Shown: piece by piece, positions 17,780-29,737 of the stretch
Layout: the number at the start of each line of letters is the position of its first letter
How positions within the stretch are numbered: the first letter of the stretch is position 1
NCBI GenBank assembly: GCA_018661465.1
Contig: JABJIC010000023.1
Span: 1 to 64,000 of the forward strand
Direction of reading: 5' to 3'
DNA from: Gammaproteobacteria bacterium
GTDB taxonomy: Bacteria; Pseudomonadota; Gammaproteobacteria; Pseudomonadales; Pseudohongiellaceae
Length of the DNA stretch: 64,000 nt
Notes under the pieces: model-generated
Databases searched by the model: none
Seen by the model: the letters and a program-made list of their open reading frames with translations, nothing else
Told to the model about the DNA's origin: nothing
Position numbers and translations under genes: made by a program

Positions 17780-18754
17780 ATGAAATTGCAGCAATTCAAA
17801 TACATATGGGAAGTATCTAGAAATAACTTGAATGTCTCTCAGGCTGCCCAAGCGCTATTTACCTCCCAGCCAGGGATTAGTAAGCAGATAAGGCTGCTGG
17901 AAGAAGAGCTGGGGGTGACGATCTTTACCCGAAGAGGCAAGCATCTGGTGGACATAACTCCAGCCGGCAGAGCGATACTAGAGACCAGCGGTGAAATCCT
18001 TCAGCAAGTGGAAAATATCAGGTCACTGGCGCAAGAATATGATGATAACAGTGAGGGAAGCCTGGGCATTGCCACCACCCACACCCAGTGTCGCTACGTA
18101 CTACCTCCCGTGATCAATAAGTTTATTGAGAAGTTTCCGAAGGTCTCGCTGCATATGCATCAGGGAACGCCTACCCAGATATCTCAATCGGCATCGGATG
18201 GAATCGCCGATTTTGCCATTGCCACAGAAGCGCTTGAGCTTTTCAATAACCTGCATATGCTTCCCTGTTATAGCTGGAATAGGTCAATCCTAGTACCTAA
18301 ATCCCATCCTCTTTGTGAAGAATCAGTCCTAAGTCTCGAAAACATATCCAAATATCCACTAGTGACTTATACATTCGGCTTCACAGGAAGATCAAAGCTG
18401 GATGATGCCTTTAAAGCCAGAGGGCTAGATCCAAGGGTGGTATTTACCGCCTCCGATGCAGACGTCATCAAGACTTATGTAAGGCTAGGCTTGGGGGTGG
18501 GCATTGTGGCCAGTATGGCTTATGACCCGGTGGCGGATGAGGACTTGGTCGCGCTGAATGCCAGCCACTTGTTTGAATCCAGCACTACAAGTATCGGATT
18601 TAGAAAGAACTCGTATATTCGTGGCTATATGTTTGATTTTATTGAAATGTTTGCTCCTCATCTGAGCCGAGACTTAGTAGAGGAAAGCCTCGCACATAGC
18701 GGTGGGCGGGGCTCTGAGGCACTTCTGGGTTCAATCGAGATACCCAGACTCTAG
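17780..18754 (+). CDS. cysB: LysR-type regulator of cysteine biosynthesis CysB
   Basis: 324 residues, the length of E. coli CysB. The N-terminal helix-turn-helix (NVSQAAQALFTSQPGISKQI, residues about 18-37) and the effector-binding domain with TTHTQCRYVLP (near residue 100) are characteristic of CysB/Cbl: the Thr residues there bind sulfate or N-acetylserine. It activates sulfate assimilation genes under sulfur limitation. It sits between a TauE/SafE permease (divergent) and cysH (convergent). The 117-base gap to the permease start probably holds promoters and CysB sites, but I could not assign them. Confidence 0.95.
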   Translation: MKLQQFKYIWEVSRNNLNVSQAAQALFTSQPGISKQIRLLEEELGVTIFTRRGKHLVDITPAGRAILETSGEILQQVENIRSLAQEYDDNSEGSLGIATTHTQCRYVLPPVINKFIEKFPKVSLHMHQGTPTQISQSASDGIADFAIATEALELFNNLHMLPCYSWNRSILVPKSHPLCEESVLSLENISKYPLVTYTFGFTGRSKLDDAFKARGLDPRVVFTASDADVIKTYVRLGLGVGIVASMAYDPVADEDLVALNASHLFESSTTSIGFRKNSYIRGYMFDFIEMFAPHLSRDLVEESLAHSGGRGSEALLGSIEIPRL

Positions 18755-18819
18755 CTGCCATTATATCCAAAGGGCGGTTAGCCAAGGATCTGGCTGCTGG
18801 GCTTGTAGGCTTTAGGAGC

Positions 18820-19545
18820 CTAGGAATCTTCAGTCAGATTGGAGCGATGCAGGCCACATTCCTTGATAGTAGCTTCTTCCCACCACCAGCGTCCTTCCCG
18901 TTCATGCTGATTAGGGCCCACTGGCTTAGTGCAGGGCTCGCAGCCTATGCTCAAATAGCCGATGTCATGCAAGGAGTTATAGGGCACATCGAACATACGA
19001 ATATAGGTCCACACTTCCTCTGAGCTCCAGTTGGCAAGAGGGTTGACCTTTATGACAGGGTGAGAATCGCTTGAAAAGCTTTGATCCAGCTCGATTATTG
19101 GGACATCCGCCCTCGTTGGGCTCTGGTCACGCCTTTGCCCGGTTATCCAGGCGTCCACAGTAGCCAGTTTGCGGCGAAGCGGCTCAACTTTCCTCACGCT
19201 GCAGCATTCCTCATGGCCGTCCTCATAAAAGCTATAGAGCCCCTTATTAGCGACAAATGCTTCCAGAGCAGCCGTATCAGGGGAGATCACATGATGATCG
19301 ATGGCATATCGATCTCTTACCAGTTGAAGAAACTCGTAGGTCTCCGGATGAAGCCTGCCGGTATCGAGGGTGAATACAGGCACCGCATTCATTAGCTTGC
19401 TTGCCATGTCGATCAGCGCGACGTCTTCAGCGCCACTGAAGGACAGGGTGAATGAAGGGATATCAGCGAACACTCGGGCGAGTATTTCTTTCGGGTGCAC
19501 GTTCTGAAGCTCTGAATTTAGGAGGCTTATGTCGTTCTGATTCAT
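18820..19545 (-). CDS. cysH: Adenylylsulfate (APS) reductase, iron-sulfur type CysH
   Basis: 241 residues from ATG at 19545; an in-frame ATG at 19605 would add 20 residues and neither has a strong ribosome site. Motifs: [14 protein letters not shown] (nucleotide-binding PP-loop variant), [11 protein letters not shown] and GCEPCTKP with a final ECGLH active-site cysteine. The four cysteines CC...CxxC bind a [4Fe-4S] cluster, which in this family marks use of APS rather than PAPS (as in Pseudomonas). The product sulfite goes to sulfite reductase, whose siroheme is made by the cysG found at 39870. It is convergent with cysB. Confidence 0.92.
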   Translation of the reverse strand: MNQNDISLLNSELQNVHPKEILARVFADIPSFTLSFSGAEDVALIDMASKLMNAVPVFTLDTGRLHPETYEFLQLVRDRYAIDHHVISPDTAALEAFVANKGLYSFYEDGHEECCSVRKVEPLRRKLATVDAWITGQRRDQSPTRADVPIIELDQSFSSDSHPVIKVNPLANWSSEEVWTYIRMFDVPYNSLHDIGYLSIGCEPCTKPVGPNQHEREGRWWWEEATIKECGLHRSNLTEDS

Positions 19546-19739
19546 TGGGTAGATCGCAGTAGTAAATTTTGGCAATGGGGCGCGTCGTGCGCATTGGTGG
19601 CACATTCTCTGTTATTTGCTCTCAAGGGTAAAGCCGGGCGAAGATTGTTGGAGCGGGGAGGGTTTTGCTTAAGCGCCCGAGCCTGGCATAGCTAAACCGA
19701 CGCAAATAGACCGTTGCAGTTCGTGAAACAATGATGAGA

Positions 19740-19755
19740 TGTTCCACGTGAAAAC
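19740..19755. promoter_or_regulatory. parS-like palindrome (ParB site, imperfect)
   Basis: TGTTCCACGTGAAAAC differs from the bacterial parS consensus TGTTTCACGTGAAACA mainly in the last two bases; the TGTTCCAC half is the form found in Pseudomonas parS. A further half-site GTGAAACA lies 10 bases upstream (19723-19730). No parA or parB is in the window, and real parS sites usually match more closely, so this may be degenerate or coincidental. Confidence 0.3.
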
Positions 19756-19773
19756 TTCAATGATTTTAAACAC

Positions 19774-19787
19774 TTAGACAGTCTAAA
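19774..19787. promoter_or_regulatory. Second copy of the TTAGACAGTCTAAA palindrome
   Basis: Fourteen bases identical to positions 8321-8334 in front of the MerR-cyclase gene. It lies 209 bases before thrH and between divergent thrH and cysH. A site for the same regulator is a plausible inference; no promoter elements were recognised around it. Confidence 0.45.
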
Positions 19788-19995
19788 TGCAGTAATACCA
19801 CAAAATATAGCCGAGAAATGCAATATGCTGTCAATATCTAGTGTTGGTCAGGAAATGCTAATCGCGAGGACTGTAAGAATTTGCTCTAATCTGGTAAATT
19901 CCCACATTAGAAAGCACTGAATTTGAAAACATCCGCGTTTTAAAATCCAATGTCGCTTAATTCCACTATAGCCGAACGTATGGAGCAGTTAGTTT

Positions 19996-20613
19996 ATGGA
20001 AATCGCTTGCCTTGATCTTGAAGGGGTCTTGATTCCCGAAATCTGGATTGGATTTGCAGAAAAAACCGGAATCGAGGCCTTTAGCGCGACCACGCGCGAT
20101 ATTCCTGATTACGACGTTCTTATGAAGCAACGCTTAAGTCTGCTCGAGCAGCACGGCTTAGGGCTTCCAGATATACAGGAGGTCATCTCGACCCTGGAAC
20201 CGATCCCCGGTGCTAAAGAGTTCATAATTTGGTTGAAAGAACGATTTCAACTTATTATTTTATCAGATACTTTTTACGAATTTTCTCAGCCATTGATGCG
20301 GCAGTTAGATTTCCCCACGCTGTTTTGTCATCGATTGATCTCCGATGACTCGGGTAAGATTGTGGACTATAAGCTTAGGCAGAAAGACCCGAAGAGAGCC
20401 TCAGTGAAAGCACTCCATACTCTGAACTTCCGCGTTATAGCCTCTGGCGATTCCTACAACGATGTGACAATGCTGGAAGAGGCCGACGCCGGTATCCTGT
20501 TTAAGTCGCCAGCGAACGTTATTGAAGAGTTTCCTCAGTACCCTGCGGTGGACACTTATGAAGCTCTTAGGGAAGAATTTTGTAAGGCCAGTAATCGGGA
20601 CCTCTCGATCTGA
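19996..20613 (+). CDS. thrH: Phosphoserine phosphatase/homoserine phosphotransferase ThrH
   Basis: 205 residues, HAD superfamily. The first motif is LDLEGVLIPE, in which the usual second Asp of DxD is Glu, a hallmark of ThrH. Later motifs are ILSDTFYEFSQPL near residue 90 and ASGDSYNDVTMLEEAD near residue 150. ThrH of Pseudomonas dephosphorylates phosphoserine and can transfer the phosphate to homoserine, linking serine and threonine synthesis. Length matches the family. The long leader (about 390 bases to cysH) carries two palindromes that may regulate it. Confidence 0.92.
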   Translation: MEIACLDLEGVLIPEIWIGFAEKTGIEAFSATTRDIPDYDVLMKQRLSLLEQHGLGLPDIQEVISTLEPIPGAKEFIIWLKERFQLIILSDTFYEFSQPLMRQLDFPTLFCHRLISDDSGKIVDYKLRQKDPKRASVKALHTLNFRVIASGDSYNDVTMLEEADAGILFKSPANVIEEFPQYPAVDTYEALREEFCKASNRDLSI

Positions 20614-20838
20614 AGCAGAATCTTCAGCCCCATTTCAATCACTTAGGTGGAATAGCTCAGGCTTTAGCGCTATTAGTGTAGTTTGCCCTCGCCTGGCTGG
20701 GTAGCGACAAAGGCTAAGGTAGCCGGTATATCCCGTAGCTGGCGGTAAGATTAGGAGTTTAGCTGCGCAGCCCTGCAAAGTAATAGAGCGGCCGTAGACG
20801 AGGCATTTACGGAATTAATTAGTATTTAATACTTTAAG

Positions 20839-22254
20839 CTAGACTTGTAATACTTTGAAAATGCTGTCTATTTTATCAAAACATTCCTGATATTCGGCCG
20901 CTTCCTCGGAGTCGGCGACTATTCCGCCTCCGGCCCAGCACAGGAGCCTGTCGTCTGCATTATCCTGCCTCTGCCATTGAAGACTGCGTATGATAATACT
21001 GCTATCCATATCGCCATTACTGTCGATACGAAGCACACTTCCGCAATAGGCTCGCCTGGTCATTGGTTCCAGCTCTTCAATGATCTCCATGGCTCTCTGC
21101 TTGGGCGCCCCCGTGATCGAGCCTCCAGGAAAACACGCTTGTAGTAGATCAAATGCATCACATTCCCCTCTTAGCTCTCCTTCAATGCTACTCACCAAAT
21201 GATGCACATTGCTAAAACTTTCGAGGCTAAATAGTTGATTTGCAGTGACACTTCCGGTGTTACAAACCCGGCCGAGATCATTGCGCAGCAGATCCACGAT
21301 CATCAGGTTCTCAGCGCGATCCTTTTCGCTAGCCAATAAGTCTTTCGCCTGCTGCTTATCTTTTGTTGCGTCACTAGAGCGTGGGCGGGTTCCCTTAATT
21401 GGCTGTGTGCGCACCCTGTTTCCGCTGAGCCTGAGAAAGCGTTCCGGGGACAGGCTTAATAGGGCGCCGCCATTCCATTGCATATATGCCGAGAAAGGGG
21501 TTTTTGTTGCGCTGCGTAATCTTTGATAGGCAGTGAAAGGATCTCCCTGGCAAGTAGCTGAGAAGCCTTGAGTCAGATTTACCTGATAGCAGTCGCCAGC
21601 GTCGATATAGTCTTTGATTTTACCGAATGCCGAGCCATATTCGCTTCTGCTGACAGCTGGAACAAAAGGGCTTTTTAAAACTAATTCAGATAGTTGAGCA
21701 TCATTTCTAGACTCTTTCTCAATATCTAGCTCCGCAACCCCAGATTTGAGAAAACGGCCTATTGCTTTGAGCAAACGTTCACGGAACTCTTGCGAACAGT
21801 TATTGTGAAAGAGGATCTTGCTGGATTGAGCCCGATGGTCAACAACGATATTCCACAAATACACGCCAACGAAGCAGTCCGTATACATAAGCTCGGCGCG
21901 ACCAGAACCATGCTTGCTCAAGCGGGGATAACCCAAAAAACCGTGGATTCCTCCTCGATAACTGCTGCCGGGCATGCCCTCTACAACTTCATTATCAACA
22001 AGATATTCATTCCTTAACTCTTTGATTTTTCTCATCAACCCACCTGCATCACTAGCAGGGATACAGCCAGCTGGATCAGCCACGCCTTCTGAGAGCGAGA
22101 TATAGGCCACCGGTGCAGCAGTTAGTACATCACGCTTGGCTTCGCCGTCCCCAAGGCTGCTATCGAGAAAAACAGGCATCTGCATACGACACAGCTCTTC
22201 CATCAATGCTGAGCTGTCTCTGTTGTAGAGTAATTCTGGGTCGTCTGGGATCAC
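20839..22254 (-). CDS. pabB: Aminodeoxychorismate synthase component I
   Basis: 471 residues beginning with GTG. The chorismate-binding domain shows the PIKGTRPR motif (Lys distinguishes PabB from the PIAGTR of TrpE), DLLRNDLGRVC, FPGGSITGAPK and CWAGGGIVADS. It converts chorismate plus ammonia to 4-amino-4-deoxychorismate for folate synthesis, with PabA as glutaminase; pabA is not in the window, but pabC is at 60505. The N-terminal domain (1-170) is the poorly conserved tryptophan-pocket region. It lies 58 bases after roxA on the same strand and may be read through from it. Confidence 0.93.
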   Translation of the reverse strand: MIPDDPELLYNRDSSALMEELCRMQMPVFLDSSLGDGEAKRDVLTAAPVAYISLSEGVADPAGCIPASDAGGLMRKIKELRNEYLVDNEVVEGMPGSSYRGGIHGFLGYPRLSKHGSGRAELMYTDCFVGVYLWNIVVDHRAQSSKILFHNNCSQEFRERLLKAIGRFLKSGVAELDIEKESRNDAQLSELVLKSPFVPAVSRSEYGSAFGKIKDYIDAGDCYQVNLTQGFSATCQGDPFTAYQRLRSATKTPFSAYMQWNGGALLSLSPERFLRLSGNRVRTQPIKGTRPRSSDATKDKQQAKDLLASEKDRAENLMIVDLLRNDLGRVCNTGSVTANQLFSLESFSNVHHLVSSIEGELRGECDAFDLLQACFPGGSITGAPKQRAMEIIEELEPMTRRAYCGSVLRIDSNGDMDSSIIIRSLQWQRQDNADDRLLCWAGGGIVADSEEAAEYQECFDKIDSIFKVLQV

Positions 22255-22312
22255 GGTTTACATATTCCTGGCAGATAGCTTGATGGGTAGAGAGCTGGAG
22301 AAAGGCTGACTA

Positions 22313-24867
<2,555 letters not shown>

Positions 24868-24968
24868 CTAAACGGTAGTCTAATTTGTTCTTGGTGCATT
24901 TCCAGACCGCAATTGTAGCCTGATATGCTTTTCCAAGCTGCTGGAATATCGAAATAATCTTCGGGGTT

Positions 24969-26084
24969 TCAGCGACAATATTTTTCTATGACAGCACCAC
25001 CGAGGCAATGCTCATCTGTATAGAAGACGATATATTGGCCTGGGGTGACCGCTCTCTGTGGCTGATGGAATTCGACATCGATCATGCCATCGCTCAAGAG
25101 TTTGACGGTACAAGCTTGATCATCCTGCCTGTAACGAATCTTGGCGGTGCATTCCAGAGGCAGCTCAGGTTTGTCTCTATTGATCCAGGATGGAGCTGAG
25201 GCCATAAGCTTGCTCGAAAGCAGCCATTCATTATTGCCTCCCTGGGCAACCACCAAGACATTACGTTCCATGTCTTTCTCTACTACATACCAGGCCGCCT
25301 CGGACCGATTTTGCACCCCGCCAATTCCCAAGCCCTGTCTTTGACCATAGGTGTAATACATCAATCCGGCATGCTTGCCTATTTCTTCGCCCTCGCTGGT
25401 CTCGATCACTCCTGGCTTGGCAGGGATATACTGCTCGAGGAAATCTTTGAACTTTCGCTCCCCGATGAAACAGATGCCGGTACTGTCTTTCTTGTCGTGG
25501 GTTCTCAGACCCAGCTTTTCGGCAATAAGCCTCACTTCATGCTTATTCAGCTCGCCTACGGGGAAGAGGCTCTTCTCGAGACAGGATTCGCTGACCTCAC
25601 AAAGGAAGTAACTCTGGTCCTTGTTTGTGTCGAGGCCCTTGAGTAGTTTGGTTGATTCACCATCGTCTGTCTTGCGCACATAGTGGCCAGTAGCTATCAG
25701 ATCTGCTCCCAGCTCCGTGGCATATTCCAGAAAGGCTTTAAACTTTATCTCGCGATTACAGAGGATGTCAGGGTTTGGCGTGCGCCCGGCCGCATACTCC
25801 TTGAGAAAATGCTCGAATACATTATCCCAATATTCAGCAGCAAAATTTGCCGTGTGTAAATGGACTCCCAGTGCATCACAAACGGATTGTGCGTCCGCCA
25901 GGTCTTCTTTTGCCGTACAGTATTCGCTGCCGTCATCTTCTTCCCAATTCTTCATGAAAAGACCTTCTACCTGATAACCCTGTTCCAATAACAAATGTGC
26001 CGCCACGGAAGAGTCCACGCCGCCAGACATGCCGACGATGACCCGTGTATCAGATGGTTTTAACTGTAGTCCTTGGGTGCTCAT
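24969..26084 (-). CDS. mnmA: tRNA-specific 2-thiouridylase MnmA
   Basis: 371 residues from ATG at 26084, ten bases after nudJ; upstream in-frame ATGs at 26108 and 26144 would overlap nudJ. The PP-loop SGGVDS (residues 20-25) binds ATP. Catalytic cysteines lie in [10 protein letters not shown] and [13 protein letters not shown]. It inserts sulfur at position 2 of U34 in Lys, Glu and Gln tRNAs, taking sulfur from TusE, which is encoded with tusBCD at 41267-42653. It belongs to the conserved nudJ-mnmA-purB string. Confidence 0.96.
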   Translation of the reverse strand: MSTQGLQLKPSDTRVIVGMSGGVDSSVAAHLLLEQGYQVEGLFMKNWEEDDGSEYCTAKEDLADAQSVCDALGVHLHTANFAAEYWDNVFEHFLKEYAAGRTPNPDILCNREIKFKAFLEYATELGADLIATGHYVRKTDDGESTKLLKGLDTNKDQSYFLCEVSESCLEKSLFPVGELNKHEVRLIAEKLGLRTHDKKDSTGICFIGERKFKDFLEQYIPAKPGVIETSEGEEIGKHAGLMYYTYGQRQGLGIGGVQNRSEAAWYVVEKDMERNVLVVAQGGNNEWLLSSKLMASAPSWINRDKPELPLECTAKIRYRQDDQACTVKLLSDGMIDVEFHQPQRAVTPGQYIVFYTDEHCLGGAVIEKYCR

Positions 26085-26094
26085 ATTAAATATT

Positions 26095-26544
26095 TCATGC
26101 TTGATCATTCCGCAAGATGCTGAGGGGAAACCGCGTTCCCGCAAGATAGTCTTTTACCACCTGCAGAACCAACGGGCTTCTCAGCTCATCGACTCGCTCT
26201 CTAATCTCTTCCAGGGTCAACCAAACAGCGTCGATAATGTCTTCATCCAGCGCATAATCTGCTTGTTGCTCCAGCACCTTAGCGACGAAGCAATGACGCA
26301 CATAACAAATGCCATTTACTGGAGAGGTATATTGGTAAACGCCGAGAAAATCGATTAGCTCGATATGCCAGGAAGTTTCTTCCAGGGTTTCTCTTATAGC
26401 AGCCTCTAGAAGAGTTTCATTATTCTCGAGGTGGCCAGCAGGTTGATTATAAACGATCAGGCCATCAGACTTCTCTCTCACTAATAGAAACTTTCCCTCA
26501 CGCTCGATGACGGTTGCAACAGTAGTATGGGGCAGGGAAGACAC
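26095..26544 (-). CDS. nudJ: NUDIX phosphatase NudJ
   Basis: 149 residues beginning with GTG, with GAGG nine bases upstream. The Nudix box is visible from [20 protein letters not shown] (residues about 37-56) with the RETLEE core. E. coli NudJ hydrolyses hydroxymethylpyrimidine pyrophosphate and nucleoside di/triphosphates; the same substrates are likely. Context nudJ-mnmA and the nearby rluE reproduce the E. coli rluE-nudJ-mnmA order. The gene is divergent from moaC. Confidence 0.9.
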   Translation of the reverse strand: MSSLPHTTVATVIEREGKFLLVREKSDGLIVYNQPAGHLENNETLLEAAIRETLEETSWHIELIDFLGVYQYTSPVNGICYVRHCFVAKVLEQQADYALDEDIIDAVWLTLEEIRERVDELRSPLVLQVVKDYLAGTRFPLSILRNDQA

Positions 26545-26692
26545 TAGATATTTTCCTCAAAAGCGTAATGCTATACGTTTAATCCTCGCGCAATCAATGT
26601 TCTAGACAATTAAAATGAAAATTCACATAAACTCTGGCTTTAGCTGTCGAGCAGAAACATGGATAATGGCCGCAATTGATAGACGGATTGAT

Positions 26693-27178
26693 ATGACAAA
26701 ACTTACCCACCTAGATAACGTCGGCAATGCCCGGATGGTAGATGTTGGCGACAAACAGAGTAGCCAGCGAATAGCTATTGCCACTGGCACAGTAAAAATG
26801 GCTGCGCAAACCCTGGCGCTGATTTCTGAAGGCGGCCACAAGAAAGGCGATGTTCTGGCTATTGCCAGAATTGCAGGTATTCAAGGCGCAAAGAACTGCT
26901 CTCAACTTATTCCTCTGTGCCACCCATTGATGCTGACTTCTGTAAACCTTGACCTGGAGATCGATGCTTCCGGCAATCAAGTTCTGATTAGCTCTCAATG
27001 TAAAGTGAATGGCCAGACTGGTGTGGAAATGGAGGCGCTGACGGCGGTTTCCGTTGCCGCGCTCACTATCTACGACATGTGCAAAGCAGTAGATAAAGAC
27101 ATGATAATCGGTGATATCTGCCTGCAGGAAAAGCAGGGTGGTAAAAGCGGTCACTACCAAAGAAACACAGAGGCATAG
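26693..27178 (+). CDS. moaC: Cyclic pyranopterin monophosphate synthase MoaC
   Basis: 161 residues from ATG at 26693, equal to E. coli MoaC; an upstream in-frame ATG at 26615 adds 26 residues not typical of the family. Motifs [13 protein letters not shown] and [24 protein letters not shown] include the catalytic Lys/His/Asp set. It converts the MoaA product to cyclic pyranopterin monophosphate in molybdenum cofactor synthesis. It leads a moaC-moaD-moaE operon with 5 bases to moaD. No moaA or moaB is present in the window. Confidence 0.96.
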   Translation: MTKLTHLDNVGNARMVDVGDKQSSQRIAIATGTVKMAAQTLALISEGGHKKGDVLAIARIAGIQGAKNCSQLIPLCHPLMLTSVNLDLEIDASGNQVLISSQCKVNGQTGVEMEALTAVSVAALTIYDMCKAVDKDMIIGDICLQEKQGGKSGHYQRNTEA

Positions 27179-27183
27179 AATAC

Positions 27184-27438
27184 GTGCTTAACATTCATTA
27201 CTTTGCCAGTATTCGAGAACGCCTCAATAAGGAGACTGAAGAGATCGAGTTTTCTCAGTCTGTGTCTACCGTTGATGAGCTGATTACACATTTACAAAAT
27301 ATCGATTCTGCTACCGAGGCGGCATTCAGTAGTGCCGGTAAAATCCTGGTAGCGGTAAATCAGACCGTCGTAAATAGAGACCATGTGCTCACTGATAACG
27401 ACGAAATTGCCTTCTTCCCCCCTATGACCGGCGGCTAA
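27184..27438 (+). CDS. moaD: Molybdopterin synthase small subunit MoaD
   Basis: 84 residues, GTG start five bases after the moaC stop. Beta-grasp sulfur carrier ending in PPMTGG: the C-terminal Gly-Gly is adenylated and thiocarboxylated before donating sulfur to the pterin. Length and the NDEIAFFPP motif match MoaD. It works as a heterotetramer with MoaE, which starts six bases downstream. Confidence 0.95.
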   Translation: MLNIHYFASIRERLNKETEEIEFSQSVSTVDELITHLQNIDSATEAAFSSAGKILVAVNQTVVNRDHVLTDNDEIAFFPPMTGG

Positions 27439-27444
27439 CATTCT

Positions 27445-27909
27445 ATGATTAGCGTTCAGAATGAAGACTTCGACCCCGGTGAAGAATATTCCAAATTACG
27501 AGAGGATGCGGTCGACGCCGGCGGCATCGTGAGTTTTACCGGTCTTGTCCGAGAGTTTTATGATTCAAACTCAAGCGAAGACGAAAAAGTACAGTCTCTG
27601 TTTCTCGAGCATTATCCCGGGATGACTGAGAAATGCCTCGAGCAGATATGTGATGACGCCCGACAACGATGGCCTCTACTTTCTGTACGAGTTATTCATC
27701 GTGTTGGTGAGTTGGCCCCTGGCGATCAAATTGTATTTGTCGGTACAGCTAGCGCTCATCGACAAGCTGCCTTCGACGCCGCCAGGTTCATCATGGACTA
27801 CCTGAAGAGCAAGGCTCCTTTCTGGAAAAAGCAAAAATCTGGGGACAGCAGCGAATGGGTGGCGAGCAGGGATTCTGATGAAACCGCTCTGGAAGAATGG
27901 CAAGACTAA
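27445..27909 (+). CDS. moaE: Molybdopterin synthase large subunit MoaE
   Basis: 154 residues. Motifs LEHYPGMTEKCLEQI (near residue 54) and the C-terminal KSKAPFWKKQKS with the catalytic lysines are diagnostic. It binds the pterin and receives sulfur from MoaD thiocarboxylate. It is the third gene of the operon and converges on rluE, the stops being 16 bases apart. Confidence 0.96.
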   Translation: MISVQNEDFDPGEEYSKLREDAVDAGGIVSFTGLVREFYDSNSSEDEKVQSLFLEHYPGMTEKCLEQICDDARQRWPLLSVRVIHRVGELAPGDQIVFVGTASAHRQAAFDAARFIMDYLKSKAPFWKKQKSGDSSEWVASRDSDETALEEWQD

Positions 27910-27925
27910 AACCATTCTAACTTAT

Positions 27926-28465
27926 TCAAGCCTGTAACAACTTCCATTCCCCCGGAAGTAAATCTCCTAACTCCCAGCTGTCTATCGACACCCGTATCAG
28001 CCTGAGAGTCGGATAACCAACTGCAGCAGTCATTCTTCTAACTTGTCGATTACGGCCCTCACTGATGCTTAGCTCGATCCAACTGGTTGGGATGTTTTTT
28101 CTTTCGCGAATAGGGGGGGTCCTCGGCCAGAGATCAGGCTCAGATACAAGGCGGGCTTCAGCTTTCCTGGTCATGCCGTCTTTTAGCTCCAGGCCCTCGC
28201 GCAATTTGGAAAGCGCTTCTTCATCCGCATCACCTTCAAGCTGCACGAGATAGGTTTTACTCTTATTGTATTTTGGGTTCGACACCTTCTGTTGAAGTTT
28301 GCCGTCGTTGGTTAGCAGCATTAACCCTTCTGAATCTCTGTCCAGACGGCCGGCCGCATAGAAACCTGGTTTATCTATATAGCTAGCCAGAGTCAGCTGA
28401 TCAGCTTCACCGGTAAATTGAGAAAGTACACCGAAGGGTTTGTTAAACAGTATGATATTAGACAT
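27926..28465 (-). CDS. rluE: 23S rRNA pseudouridine synthase RluE
   Basis: 179 residues, RsuA/RluB/E/F family without an S4 domain. The catalytic Asp is in AAGRLDRDSEGLMLLTNDG (near residue 42), and the C-terminal GRNRQVRRMTAAVGYPTLRL segment is characteristic. RluE modifies U2457 of 23S rRNA in E. coli. In E. coli rluE is next to nudJ; here moaCDE separates them. The ATG at 28465 gives the expected short N-terminus. Confidence 0.9.
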   Translation of the reverse strand: MSNIILFNKPFGVLSQFTGEADQLTLASYIDKPGFYAAGRLDRDSEGLMLLTNDGKLQQKVSNPKYNKSKTYLVQLEGDADEEALSKLREGLELKDGMTRKAEARLVSEPDLWPRTPPIRERKNIPTSWIELSISEGRNRQVRRMTAAVGYPTLRLIRVSIDSWELGDLLPGEWKLLQA

Positions 28466-28637
28466 GTCAGAGGGCAGGCAGAAATTACAGACGTAGTAAA
28501 ACTACCACAGTTGAGTAGATTCAAAGTAGCGAAAGCGAGTGTAATCCTTCTTTTCGATGAAACGTCTACATTACAGGGCTAGTGAGTATCTCTGTGACCA
28601 TTTTGCTCAGGCCGCCACTGTGAAGTAACTCGATTGG

Positions 28638-28991
28638 CTAAGCGGTATTCTCAGCACTCATTTCATCGACAGGTCCATCATTGCTCGCAGGCTCGCCATC
28701 TGCTTCTTCAGTTGGAGCGGCCCCATTACTCGTAGCCGCACCATCTGCTTCTTCAGCTGGAGCGACTCCATTACTCGCCGGCTCAACATCGACAGCGTGT
28801 ATATTTGCTGCGTGCAAACCCTTTGGACCTTCAACTGTTTCAAATGAAACTGTCTGACCAGCTTTGAGGGTTTTATATCCGTCCATTCCTATTGCCGAAT
28901 AGTGAGCGAACAAATCGTCCCCTCCATCATCCGGTAAAATGAACCCGAATCCCTTCGCATTATTAAACCACTTAACTTGCCCGGTACTCAT
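28638..28991 (-). CDS. Cold-shock domain protein with acidic repeat tail
   Basis: 117 residues. Residues 1-67 are a CspA-type OB fold with RNP1 (KGFGFI) and RNP2 (DLFAHYSAI), binding single-stranded nucleic acid. Unlike the usual 70-residue Csp, it has a C-terminal tail of about 48 residues rich in Ala, Glu, Asp and Ser/Asn built on a 15-residue repeat (SNG-APxEEADG), encoded by a 45-bp tandem repeat. A GGAG site supports the ATG at 28991. The gene is upstream of, and divergent from, clpS. The tail may tune binding or mediate contacts; that is inference. Confidence 0.88.
   Translation of the reverse strand: MSTGQVKWFNNAKGFGFILPDDGGDDLFAHYSAIGMDGYKTLKAGQTVSFETVEGPKGLHAANIHAVDVEPASNGVAPAEEADGAATSNGAAPTEEADGEPASNDGPVDEMSAENTA
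28696..28777 (-). repeat. 45-bp tandem repeat in cold-shock gene tail
   Basis: Two copies of a 37-base core start at 28696 and 28741, exactly 45 bases apart (15 codons), and differ at only a few positions. They encode the repeated acidic tail. The low divergence suggests a recent duplication or slippage that kept the frame. Confidence 0.8.
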
Positions 28992-29277
28992 AGCAGAACT
29001 CCGTACTTCTTATTATTTTTTGTACTTATGCCACTGTGACAATTTGCCACTTGTACTGCTATACACTATAGAAATCATATTGTCAAAATGGCGAGCTCAA
29101 TTAGATGCTTCCAATAATCGCCAGGCCCTTGAAATTTCAGCATTCATCCCTATTTTTGAAGACAGGATAATATACTTGGCAACGGCGAATGATCTGTAGA
29201 AAAGCCTTTCCACTGACATGAATCTGACGCAAAATATTCACCCTAAAATGACAGAGTTCTCAATTCAGATTGATTTT

Positions 29278-29667
29278 ATGAGTAAACGAAATATAGATGG
29301 ACTAGACTCGGAAATACTCAGGTTTATACCTCTCGCTGGCGTGGATGATGGCGAGGGTGATAGCGAACACGACACTGGTATTGCCGAGACTACCGAAAAA
29401 CCAAGGCTGGAAAAGCCACCGCTTTATAAGGTGGTTCTTATTAACGACGATTACACGCCAATGGATTTTGTGGTGGAAATCCTGTGCGCCTTCTTCGATC
29501 TTAATATAGAAAAGGCGACCCAGATCATGCTCAAGGTTCATACCGAAGGAAAAGGGGTCTGCGGCGTCTACAGCAAGGATGTTGCCGAAACCAAAGCCGC
29601 TCAGGTAAATGATTATTCAAGAGAATGCGAACAGCCATTGCTCTGTTCCGTTGAAGTTGATCGCTAG
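29278..29667 (+). CDS. clpS: ATP-dependent Clp protease adaptor ClpS
   Basis: 129 residues from ATG at 29278; in-frame ATGs at 29218 and 29248 exist and no ribosome site decides between them. The core [20 protein letters not shown] (near residue 49) with the following helices and [22 protein letters not shown] is the N-degron-binding fold: the N-D-D-Y-T-P-M-D loop forms the pocket for Leu, Phe, Tyr and Trp N-termini. It delivers such substrates to ClpA, encoded 70 bases downstream. The tail before the core is acidic and flexible as in other ClpS. Confidence 0.94.
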   Translation: MSKRNIDGLDSEILRFIPLAGVDDGEGDSEHDTGIAETTEKPRLEKPPLYKVVLINDDYTPMDFVVEILCAFFDLNIEKATQIMLKVHTEGKGVCGVYSKDVAETKAAQVNDYSRECEQPLLCSVEVDR

Positions 29668-29737
29668 GCCAAGCGCCTTCATCAGTTAGAGACCGCCCGG
29701 CTAGAAATGGTCCGGCATAAGATTAAACAGGATAACT

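Larger units (their letters stand above)
19546..19995. other. Intergenic region between cysH and thrH with palindromes
   Basis: About 450 bases (390 if the longer cysH start is used) between divergent genes. It contains a parS-like palindrome TGTTCCACGTGAAAAC (19740-19755) with a nearby half-site GTGAAACA (19723-19730), and the palindrome TTAGACAGTCTAAA (19774-19787) shared with the cyclase promoter. I see no open reading frame with a good start and no clear sigma70 promoter. Confidence 0.5.

Noticed and set aside
25008-25974. Several plus-strand frames over mnmA
   Set aside because: All are shadows of mnmA on the other strand, with low-complexity, Ser/Pro-rich translations.
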